Source: Caldithrix abyssi DSM 13497
GTDB lineage: Bacteria; Calditrichota; Calditrichia; Calditrichales; Calditrichaceae
Assembly: GCF_001886815.1 (NCBI RefSeq)
Contig: NZ_CP018099.1
Coordinates: 4,338,501-4,402,500, forward strand
DNA: 64,000 bases
Direction of reading: 5' to 3'
Position 1 is the stretch's first letter. Every line of letters starts with the position of its first letter. This document shows positions 58,201-64,000 of the stretch, in pieces. The notes below the pieces were generated by a model that saw nothing but the letters and a program-made list of their open reading frames with translations, ran no database searches and was not told the origin of the DNA. A program made the translations under genes and the position numbers.

Positions 58201-58405
58201 CATGGGGGTAAATCTCTTCCGCTATTTTGCCCACCAGTAAAGCGGTGCGCCTGGTACCCTGATGAAAATGCACCGTAAAATGTTCGGTATCAAACGATTG
58301 CCAGCGCAGTTCAGGATGGTTGTATTCAATAAACTGCGCCTGCGTCCCCACCGCTCCCAGTATTAAAAAGATTAAAAGAATTTTCTTCAAGTCGTTCATC
58401 GCCAT
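55235..58405 (-). CDS. Outer-membrane metallopeptidase-propeller-barrel fusion (HExxH, TolB-like, beta-barrel)
   Basis: A 1056-residue exported protein. Signal peptide (LKKILLIFLILGAVGTQAQ, about 5-24). Residues about 30-300: peptidase-MA-like domain with HEFTHMIS (about 126-133) and, later, VWFAEGTAQHQ, the Glu ligand region of gluzincins. About 310-640: TolB/WD40-like propeller (YPVFSPDGKWISYVSN, LSWSPDGRYLIYAR, NPDFSRDGKKVVFVSE, YPFLSGDGTFLYYA). About 690-1056: surface-antigen-like barrel strands ending WRFYFGALYDFDLRERMESV. Three envelope functions in one chain; substrate unknown. The DUF5683-like genes follow on the same strand. Confidence 0.75.
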   Translation of the reverse strand: MAMNDLKKILLIFLILGAVGTQAQFIEYNHPELRWQSFDTEHFTVHFHQGTRRTALLVGKIAEEIYPHVTGLYNYRPKDKIHFIIKDTDDYSNGGAFFFDNKIEIWASNLDYIMRGTKNWLRDVVTHEFTHMISIQKMIKTNLLFPYGFFQVFGYEKERRKDVVRGFPNVLVSYPLSSINIPVWFAEGTAQHQAPGARYDYRDPNREMIIRDRILHEQFLTYNSMTVFGKDSHGNESNYNLGFSFVNYLTRRFGEGVLAKITKNSSRWRYWTFESALKAATGVPADQLYKAWKDSLTAVYLQRTEVIRKNEVKGRPIEIRGSANLYPVFSPDGKWISYVSNAGEDYFSLNRLVLFDRQSGKKKAISQNISSSLSWSPDGRYLIYARQKRNSQGSAFNDLFVYDAQKEKEIRLTRNLRGRNPDFSRDGKKVVFVSETNGLNQLNVYYLPEDFGVGLDSVVYFNMEDGRLSKLKPNGSPDWRKVEFRGGKIEQILRFDDERQIYHPRWTADDRAIVFDTAIDYGRDIARYDLKSKKMDFILNSRVEERYPFLSGDGTFLYYAASPTGIYNIYRKNLQNGREELLTNVTGGALMPAVNERGELVYACYDSLGYHIYLIENPNGLNPELAVYQKDYLATIPPKNFDNSLPDDVQVREYKQTFGKVHILPRLMIDYGTIKPGFYLVSDDILNKYTLIGGAAINKDKDYDLYGYFQMNLFKPSVFVEVFNTSANIGDTVSISQGGYALRYDRDVNFDLTEARVGLQYYPRSYLKFSLAGVWRRYNAKIYTKPVYDPYRQRWEAPFTFHYNYLKGYAVELKVIADMVKKDRNRHIAPSGGRYVSFFYSREMSDFLEDFALSPIGIEEVYKNYTYNQFTLDWEEFFANPFWPSHAFSIRLNSGYIDRKVDSFFDLYAGGLLGMKGYSYFSIEGRHKLILSLAYRFPIWQNIDKLLAHIYFDKLYLGLFFDYGDAWNYLDKRFSIANFKKDVGVELRLNTFSYSLFPTRFFAQAAYPLDEIQNYDGSRKKLIRYPQEWRFYFGALYDFDLRERMESVGRRLGRIF

Positions 58406-58532
58406 CTATGACCTTTCCTGCCCGGCGAATTTTAAAAACGCCTTCTACAACACGCCGGTGCGTTCTGCTTACTTTGTCCCTTAAAAACAAAAGTTAAATT
58501 TCCTCCCAATATGTTCAGGAGGCCAATGTCGT

Positions 58533-61505
58533 TTAGTGGACAACCATTATTTTAAACAAACGGCGTTCGGTTTTACCGCTCACGTCCGATTTTGCTTCGA
58601 TCTGGCACAGATAAACGCCGGAAGGCACATCCTCCACATTCCACACAAACTCGTTGTCTGTTTGCCCCCTGCCCGGCATATCAATGGTTAGCATCCGTTT
58701 GCCTGCCAGATCAAAAATGCGGATGAACACCTGCGCCGGTTCGCTTAAGTAATAGCGAATGGTTGTAAAATTCCCTTCATTGGGGTTCGGATAGTTGTAG
58801 GCTCTCCCTGCCGGAAGCAAAGAGACGTCTTCCTGTACAGCGCTGCCGCCTTGCAGTTGAAAAACCGGATTGCCCGTGGGATTCAAACGGGCCAACGGCC
58901 AGATCGTTTCAGGCGTCCCGTTGTAATTTAACTCCCACACTGTAACCAAACCCTGATCGTTCACAGCCAGTAGTTCCAGCGGCGCGTCCTCATCCCACTG
59001 AACCAGAGCCGGGCTGCCGCTCATCTGGCCACCGATAGAAAGCGGAAAATCAACCAGCAATTTTCCCTGCCTGCTAAAAGCCAGCAAGCCGCCATTCTGC
59101 GAGGCGACCACAATCTCCGCCTCTCCGTCGCCGTCCAGATCGACAATCAGAGGCGTGCCGATCAGGCGATCGGCATGATCAAAAGCCACCTCAATGGGAA
59201 AATCCGTCACAAACGTTCCGTTAGTGTTCAAAGCGAAAATTTTATTCTCGCTATTAAAAACAATATCCACTCTGCCGTTACCGTCCATGTCGGCCAGAGA
59301 AAAATCGGCGACCGGCAGGGCGTCGATGGTAAAAAAGCGTTTTTTGCCACCTTCTATGATCGTAAAAACGGTTTGCTGATCCTCTCTGGTAGCCATAGCC
59401 AAAAAGCGGGTTTGGTCGGCATGCACGCCCACTCCAATGTAATCCACCGTTAGCCCCTCGGGCAACGCGAACTCCGGATAAAACACCAGCGAACGATAAT
59501 TTCCGTACCCCGCCTGACGTCCGACAACACTTAAAGACGAACCGTTCACCTCCAGCCGATACAACGAATCGTTGGCGCAGTTCACCAGCAATTGATTACC
59601 ATCAACCACCGGGCGGGCCACGATTGACGCCGGCGCCTGCCACTCCAGAGCGGGATTTAAAGCAGACTGCCGCGCATCCTCTACCGCTTTAATGACGATC
59701 TTCTGCTCATAGGTCATTACAAGATTATCAAACGCTTCGTCGCCGCTTATTTCCATGGCGTTTAAATAGCGCAGCGGGGCGCCATCCTGATCGTCATAAA
59801 CCGCAAAAATTTCCGTCTGCTGCAAAGAATCGTCCACCGTTAAAACCTTTACCTGCCCGTTGTCCAGCCCAAAATAGAGGTAATTGTCGTTGCGATATTT
59901 GAGCCACAGAAAATCGGTCGCCGCTTGTTCAGCGGTTGCGGTTAAGGACAGCGGAAAGCCCTTTTCCGTCATCTCTCTTGTAAAAGAAAAAAACATCACA
60001 TCGCCGCGGTTTTCGCTAAAGTTGTAGAGCTTAATGTGCGAAAGAGCGTGATTCCAGTTAGAAAGCGTTGCCGGCCGCGATGTGGATGAAAATTCATTCT
60101 GGTACAATTCAAAATTCTTCAAATAGTCCGGACGATTTTTAAACCAGAAGTCGGCAAACCAGCCCAGCTCCGTACCGTAGCCGGCATCCAGCAACGTGTA
60201 ATTCTGGCCGATATCCTGCGAACCGTCCGCTTCTTCCAGATCAACGGCGCGCCAGTTGGGATCGTCGTTAATCCTGTTTTGCGCTCCTTTTTCGCGAATG
60301 ACGCGCTCGTCAATATGCCAGATTAAAATGCCCGAGCCCGGCAATCCCCAGTCGTAATTTTCCACGCCGGTCAAAACCCCGCTGGGCCCGATCTCTATTC
60401 CGTCGTTTAAATAGGTCTTCAGCAATTCCATGTAGCTGGGCAATTCGTCGCGCGCGTAGGCCAGCTCCTGGTACAGCGAATCGATATTAACCGCAGGGTC
60501 ACCGCGGCATTCGATCAGATAATACTCGTCCTGATTAATGGGCACCTTGTAAAGCGTATTACCGGTCAGCGCGCTTTCAGAAAATAAACGGGCCAGTGGA
60601 ATATCTGCGGCCGGCTCGCTCAGCTCAACGGGATTTTCCCAGCCCAGCAAATAACGAGAAAAAGCGCTGGGTGGAGCGGGAATCAATCCATTCACATTCA
60701 GCAGCCCGGCATCCATTAATCCAAATCGGCCAACGGCGCTTTTTTGCGTACTCGGGCTGAACAGATCATAAAGCCCCAGATAGCTGCCAATGTTGGAAAC
60801 CAGAAAACCGGTTAAGGCAATATGGTAGCCTTCCTGGTTTTGCGTTTCCGGCAATAAAATGCCAGAAGAGATCAGCTTTTGCCCGTTATTGACCGGAACG
60901 CCGTTAAAAGTATCGCCCAGAGCGGCTTTTAAAAAGGCGGGGCTCAAATAGAGCGAGGGAATATCCTGCGGCGTGGGATCGTAACCAAGCTCAATGTCGC
61001 GCCCCACGCCTGCATGAAAAATCACCACCAGGTCGTATTGACTGAAATCGATGGATTCCGCGCTTTGATCGGCGGCTTTAACGGCATCCACAAATAATTG
61101 ACTGATGCCTTTATTGATTTCCTCATCGGTCGTATTCGGATTATAAGCGCCCATCTGTCTGGGCAGACGAAAGGCTTCGTTTTCGCCCGACGGAAAAACA
61201 TCCCCGGTAATCGTTAAGCGTCCTTTGGACACCTTCCAGAAATAGTTAGCGGCCGCGGCGAGCTGATCTTCGAAATACTGTTTGTTGTGCGGCGCGGGGT
61301 CAACGGCAAAGGGATCGGTGGTAACGGTATCGATCATAAACAACCCGTTGCCCGTGGTTAACGGGTTTTCATCGGGCTGGAACTCCACACGCAGAGCGCA
61401 AATTTTTAGCGAATCGAAGGAGGACGGCGTCTGAGCAAGCGAAAGGTTCAGGGCGAGCAAAACAGGCACGAAGCCTGCAACCAATATGTTCATCTTCATT
61501 TTCAT
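58533..61505 (-). CDS. Secreted M6-like protein with inactive catalytic motif, propeller and sorting domain
   Basis: A 990-residue exported protein. Signal peptide about 1-25 (MNILVAGFVPVLLALNLSLA). Residues about 25-310 match the immune-inhibitor-A-type M6 peptidase fold (VIFHAGVGRD, SYLGLYDLF, GRFGLMDAG, PSAFSRYLLGWENPVEL), but the zinc motif HEFGH reads SNIGS (residues 237-241), so both His and the Glu are missing. Then a propeller-like part with FG-GAP-type loops (DMDGNGRVDIVFNS, DLDGDGEAEIVVAS) and a C-terminal sorting domain (YNYPNPNEGNFTTIRYYL, GVYLCQIEAK). A binding or structural role on the surface is likely. Confidence 0.75.
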   Translation of the reverse strand: MKMKMNILVAGFVPVLLALNLSLAQTPSSFDSLKICALRVEFQPDENPLTTGNGLFMIDTVTTDPFAVDPAPHNKQYFEDQLAAAANYFWKVSKGRLTITGDVFPSGENEAFRLPRQMGAYNPNTTDEEINKGISQLFVDAVKAADQSAESIDFSQYDLVVIFHAGVGRDIELGYDPTPQDIPSLYLSPAFLKAALGDTFNGVPVNNGQKLISSGILLPETQNQEGYHIALTGFLVSNIGSYLGLYDLFSPSTQKSAVGRFGLMDAGLLNVNGLIPAPPSAFSRYLLGWENPVELSEPAADIPLARLFSESALTGNTLYKVPINQDEYYLIECRGDPAVNIDSLYQELAYARDELPSYMELLKTYLNDGIEIGPSGVLTGVENYDWGLPGSGILIWHIDERVIREKGAQNRINDDPNWRAVDLEEADGSQDIGQNYTLLDAGYGTELGWFADFWFKNRPDYLKNFELYQNEFSSTSRPATLSNWNHALSHIKLYNFSENRGDVMFFSFTREMTEKGFPLSLTATAEQAATDFLWLKYRNDNYLYFGLDNGQVKVLTVDDSLQQTEIFAVYDDQDGAPLRYLNAMEISGDEAFDNLVMTYEQKIVIKAVEDARQSALNPALEWQAPASIVARPVVDGNQLLVNCANDSLYRLEVNGSSLSVVGRQAGYGNYRSLVFYPEFALPEGLTVDYIGVGVHADQTRFLAMATREDQQTVFTIIEGGKKRFFTIDALPVADFSLADMDGNGRVDIVFNSENKIFALNTNGTFVTDFPIEVAFDHADRLIGTPLIVDLDGDGEAEIVVASQNGGLLAFSRQGKLLVDFPLSIGGQMSGSPALVQWDEDAPLELLAVNDQGLVTVWELNYNGTPETIWPLARLNPTGNPVFQLQGGSAVQEDVSLLPAGRAYNYPNPNEGNFTTIRYYLSEPAQVFIRIFDLAGKRMLTIDMPGRGQTDNEFVWNVEDVPSGVYLCQIEAKSDVSGKTERRLFKIMVVH

Positions 61506-61587
61506 GGCGATCTTCTGCTAAGTTTAAAATGGCTAAATTCTTTAAGTGGGGAATAATAAAGCGGGGAAAAATTCCCCGCTTACAAAA

Positions 61588-62679
61588 TCAGAACTTGATG
61601 CCCAGGCTGAAACGCATGGTTTCGGCCAGCGGGTGATCTTTTGCCGCAGAGATGTAACTAAAATCGATATTGAACAGATTGAAGCCAATCCCGCCGCCAA
61701 AAGTGATAAATTTTCGATCGCCAAATTTTGGGTCTTCATAAAAATAACCGACGCGCAACGCAATTAAAGAGCCATAGCTGTATTCCAGACCGACCGAATG
61801 GGTAAACCGACGCAACCGGTCTTTTATGCTGCCTTTCACCCAAACCGAATAAAAAGCCGCCTTAAAAACGCCATCCGACGTGCCGTCTGCATAACGATAA
61901 ACCAACAAACGATTGGTATCGTAAACCACCAGTAATTTGTTAAAACCGTCGTCATAGGCTTTGTAGGCCAGGCCCAGACGTAAATTGGTGGGCAGCGGAT
62001 CGGCCTGCGCCCGGTCGATGTAGGTAACCTTGGGGCCAAAGTTGGAAATATTTGCGCCAACGCTTAAGCGATTGTCAAAAATTTCGTAACCCGGTCGCCA
62101 CAAAACGCCCACGTCAACCGCAAAGCTGGTGGCGCGCCCGTCGCGGTCTTCGGAACCGACGGACACATCGCTTAAATTACTCTGAATAATTTTAGCGTTG
62201 ACGCCAATGCCCAGGTTAGGCTTTAGTTTGGTGGCATAAGCCAGCGAAATGGCGTATTCAAAAGAATCGAACGTCCCCAGCTCCGCGCCGGTTTCATCCG
62301 TCCACACATTTTTCCCCAGGTTCAAAAAGGTAATACTGGCGCCGAACATGCCAATTCCTTCAACGTAGTAACGACCGGCGGCAAAATCGTAGAACAGATC
62401 GCTAAAGTTGAACTGCGGCAACCAGCGCGAGTGCATCAACGAGAGTTGACGCGGCCTGTCCACGGCCGGGTCTTCATATTGAAACGCCAGTCCGGCAGGA
62501 TTCCAGTAGATCGCCGTGGCGTCATTTACCAACGCAACGCCTGCTTCGCCTAAACCGCCATTACGGGCGCCGGGCGCGATTAACAAGAACGGAACGGCCG
62601 CCTCGCCCTGAGCGTAAAGGTCCTGTCCGAGCATGGAAACCATTAAAACGGCAAGCAGAATGATTGCAAACTTTTTCAT
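61588..62679 (-). CDS. PorV/UPF0164-family outer-membrane protein
   Basis: A 363-residue barrel protein from ATG 62679, with GGAGGAATTAAT ahead; the frame extends to 62712 without a ribosome site. Signal peptide about 1-23 (MKKFAIILLAVLMVSMLGQDLYAQ). The PorV-type start FLLIAPGARNGGLGEAGVALVNDATAIYWNPAGLAF is clear. PorV binds the sorting domains of type IX cargo and hands them to attachment; PorQ-like relatives share the fold. Its location just upstream of two sorting-domain cargo genes on the same strand is consistent. It ends in a barrel strand, TMRFSLGIKF. Confidence 0.8.
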   Translation of the reverse strand: MKKFAIILLAVLMVSMLGQDLYAQGEAAVPFLLIAPGARNGGLGEAGVALVNDATAIYWNPAGLAFQYEDPAVDRPRQLSLMHSRWLPQFNFSDLFYDFAAGRYYVEGIGMFGASITFLNLGKNVWTDETGAELGTFDSFEYAISLAYATKLKPNLGIGVNAKIIQSNLSDVSVGSEDRDGRATSFAVDVGVLWRPGYEIFDNRLSVGANISNFGPKVTYIDRAQADPLPTNLRLGLAYKAYDDGFNKLLVVYDTNRLLVYRYADGTSDGVFKAAFYSVWVKGSIKDRLRRFTHSVGLEYSYGSLIALRVGYFYEDPKFGDRKFITFGGGIGFNLFNIDFSYISAAKDHPLAETMRFSLGIKF

Positions 62680-62939
62680 ATTAATTCCTCCAAAAATAAA
62701 AAACCGGTTCATTTGGACAGCCTACCTTCACTTCCAAATAACCGGCATCTTTCTTTATGCCTATATACTGTTTGCTAAAGGTAGACTGCATCAACTATGT
62801 CAACGAGATCCTGAAACCTCATTAAATTCCTTTAACAAACAGCTTATAGGCAAGTTCCTCTTTTAATTTTTATCCCTAATTCAAAGTACTTGAATTTAAT
62901 CGCTTAAAACAAACAAGTCAAGAGATTTTCTCAGCGCCT

Positions 62940-63104
62940 CTAAAATTTTTGCGCCTCGTCAATCAGCATAATCGGAATACCATCCTCAATACGGAATATT
63001 AACCGGCAATGGTGGCATATCAGCTTATCTTCTTCTTTATCATACTCCAGTTCGCCCCTGCACTGGGGACAGGCTAAAATCTCCAATAACGACTCATCTA
63101 ACAT
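62940..63104 (-). CDS. Trm112/YcaR-like small zinc protein
   Basis: A 54-residue protein from ATG 63104, with GGAGTGG ahead, ending TAG 62940-62942. Two CxxC pairs bind zinc: ACPQCRG and ICHHCR, in the UPF0434/Trm112 pattern (LLEILACPQC ... LICHHCRLIFRIEDGIPIMLIDEA). Trm112 proteins stabilise tRNA and protein methyltransferases; bacterial ones are mostly of unknown partner. The gap 62680-62939 shows no other gene. Confidence 0.8.
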   Translation of the reverse strand: MLDESLLEILACPQCRGELEYDKEEDKLICHHCRLIFRIEDGIPIMLIDEAQKF

Positions 63105-63146
63105 GTTAACCACTCCGCAATTAATTAAACTAAACGACTGCGCAAA

Positions 63147-63536
63147 TTATTTCCTGATTTTTTCCAGGAAAAATTGCGGCGGACGAACAGGGCGTCCGGC
63201 GCTGTTCATAAAAGCATGAACGCTGTATCCCTCACAAATGCGCTGTTCGTCTCTGTAAACCTGATAGTCAATGCGCAATCGGGCTTTCACAATTTCATTA
63301 AACCTGGCGCGTATCTGCAACAAGTCGTCAAAAAAAGCTGGCTTAAAGAATCGGGCGTTTACTTCCAGAACGGGCAAAAGCAACCCGTCTCTTTCCAATT
63401 GCGCGTATGACAGATCGATTTTTCGCAACAGCTCAATACGCGCCATCTCAAACCAGACAATGTACGCCGCATGGTGCGCAAATTTCATCTGATCTGTTTC
63501 GGCATAGCGCACGCGAAATTCAATCGTGCATTCCAT
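63147..63536 (-). CDS. Acyl-CoA thioesterase, YbgC/4-hydroxybenzoyl-CoA type
   Basis: A 129-residue hotdog protein: VRYAETDQMKFAHHAAYIVWFEMARIELLRKIDLSY carries the YbgC-type active Asp in AETDQMKFAHHA. The later strands include VNARFFKPAFFDDLLQIRARF and RICEGYSVHAFMNSAGRPVRPP. It cleaves short acyl-CoA esters, a role often linked to fatty acid or aromatic metabolism. It overlaps by one base the stop of accA, so it belongs to that operon. Confidence 0.85.
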   Translation of the reverse strand: MECTIEFRVRYAETDQMKFAHHAAYIVWFEMARIELLRKIDLSYAQLERDGLLLPVLEVNARFFKPAFFDDLLQIRARFNEIVKARLRIDYQVYRDEQRICEGYSVHAFMNSAGRPVRPPQFFLEKIRK

Positions 63537-64000
63537 TACTCTTTCCAGGCGCCCATCTTTGCAAATTTTTCCAGACGTTGTTCCAGCAATTTATCTGTCG
63601 GAATTTTAATCAATTCCTTTAGATGCTTTAAGACGGCTTCTTTAACGAATCGGGCCGCCAGATCAGGATCGTTGTGCGCGCCGCCTTCCGGCTCCTTAAT
63701 AATTTCATCAATAATGCCAAAGCGCAGCAAATCGGGAGCGGTTACCTTCATGGCTTCGGCTGCCTGCGGGGCATGGGAGGCGTCTCTCCATAAAATGGCC
63801 GCGCAGCCTTCCGGACTGATGACCGAATACCAGCCATTTTCGGCCATTAAGATGCGATCGCCAACGCCAATGCCCAGCGCCCCTCCGGAAGCGCCCTCGC
63901 CGATTATTACATTAATGATCGGAACGGGCAAACGCGCCATACGCAACAAATTGTAGGCAATAGCCTCGGCCTGCCCGCGCTCTTCGGCGCCAATGCCCGG
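63536..64000 (-). CDS. accA: Acetyl-CoA carboxylase carboxyltransferase alpha subunit, C-terminal half (cut by window end)
   Basis: The frame is open to the right edge (64000), so 155 residues are visible, about half of a normal AccA. It reads [73 protein letters not shown], the AccA crotonase-fold core, then [19 protein letters not shown]-type end (here [19 protein letters not shown]). With AccD it transfers carboxyl from biotin to acetyl-CoA in fatty acid synthesis. Confidence 0.93.
   Translation of the reverse strand, partial: PGIGAEERGQAEAIAYNLLRMARLPVPIINVIIGEGASGGALGIGVGDRILMAENGWYSVISPEGCAAILWRDASHAPQAAEAMKVTAPDLLRFGIIDEIIKEPEGGAHNDPDLAARFVKEAVLKHLKELIKIPTDKLLEQRLEKFAKMGAWKE

Noticed and set aside
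1-64000. tRNA, rRNA or riboswitch genes
   Set aside because: No cloverleaf, rRNA or known riboswitch core could be recognised by reading; a covariance-model search would be needed to be sure.

Overview
The window reads as chromosomal DNA of a Gram-negative, anaerobic, H2-metabolising bacterium of the Calditrichota / Bacteroidota-Chlorobi-Ignavibacteria type; a Caldithrix-like organism is my best guess (inference, no database search). Reasons: several large secreted proteins end in the FlgD-Ig-like / type IX secretion sorting domain (a YPNPFNP-type motif, then GxYxxRL and a basic end), there are PorV/PorT-like outer-membrane proteins, and there is a complete bifurcating [FeFe]-hydrogenase locus. 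I saw no rRNA, tRNA or CRISPR.

Layout. 1-7.2 kb: end of a prophage tail module (sialidase-like protein, tail assembly chaperone with a -1 frameshift site, tape measure, small tail proteins). 7.5-14.4 kb: secreted Asp-box propeller protein, membrane-anchored M14 peptidase, MscS channel, S51 peptidase. 14.5-19 kb: a MITE-like insertion, peroxiredoxin, hrcA-grpE-dnaJ, ComEA-like protein. 20.0-35.8 kb: the centrepiece, a hydrogen gene cluster: rex with a palindromic Rex-type operator, hydC-hydB-hydA (electron-bifurcating NADH/ferredoxin hydrogenase), a gene fusing ferredoxin, H-cluster-like hydrogenase, Fe-S and histidine kinase domains, two receiver proteins, a hotdog thioesterase, and the maturases hydE, hydG, hydF with an aspartase gene between hydG and hydF. 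A third receiver gene and a sodium/solute symporter follow.

37.8-52.5 kb is an accessory, repeat-rich, partly AT-rich island. It holds two DUF4143-type ATPases and a third ATPase stump, a nitrilase-fold hydrolase, a complete IS1182-like element sitting in the centre of a palindromic repeat, an IS1380-type remnant, DUF4160/DUF2442 and hicB/hicA pairs (hicA frameshifted), several families of palindromic dispersed repeats, and four decayed copies of what looks like the 3' end of a DNA polymerase III alpha (dnaE-type) gene.

52.5-63.1 kb is a minus-strand run of envelope genes: SDR sugar-nucleotide reductase, two DUF5683-like proteins, a HExxH-propeller-barrel protein, an M6-like secreted protein with a dead catalytic motif and a PorV-like protein. 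The window ends with a Trm112-like protein, a YbgC-type thioesterase and a truncated accA.

How the parts fit: Rex would set transcription of the hydrogenase by NADH/NAD+; the kinase with a hydrogenase-like input domain probably reads H2 or redox state and passes phosphate to receiver-only partners; HydE/G/F build the H-cluster, and the aspartase could supply ammonium for its bridging amine.
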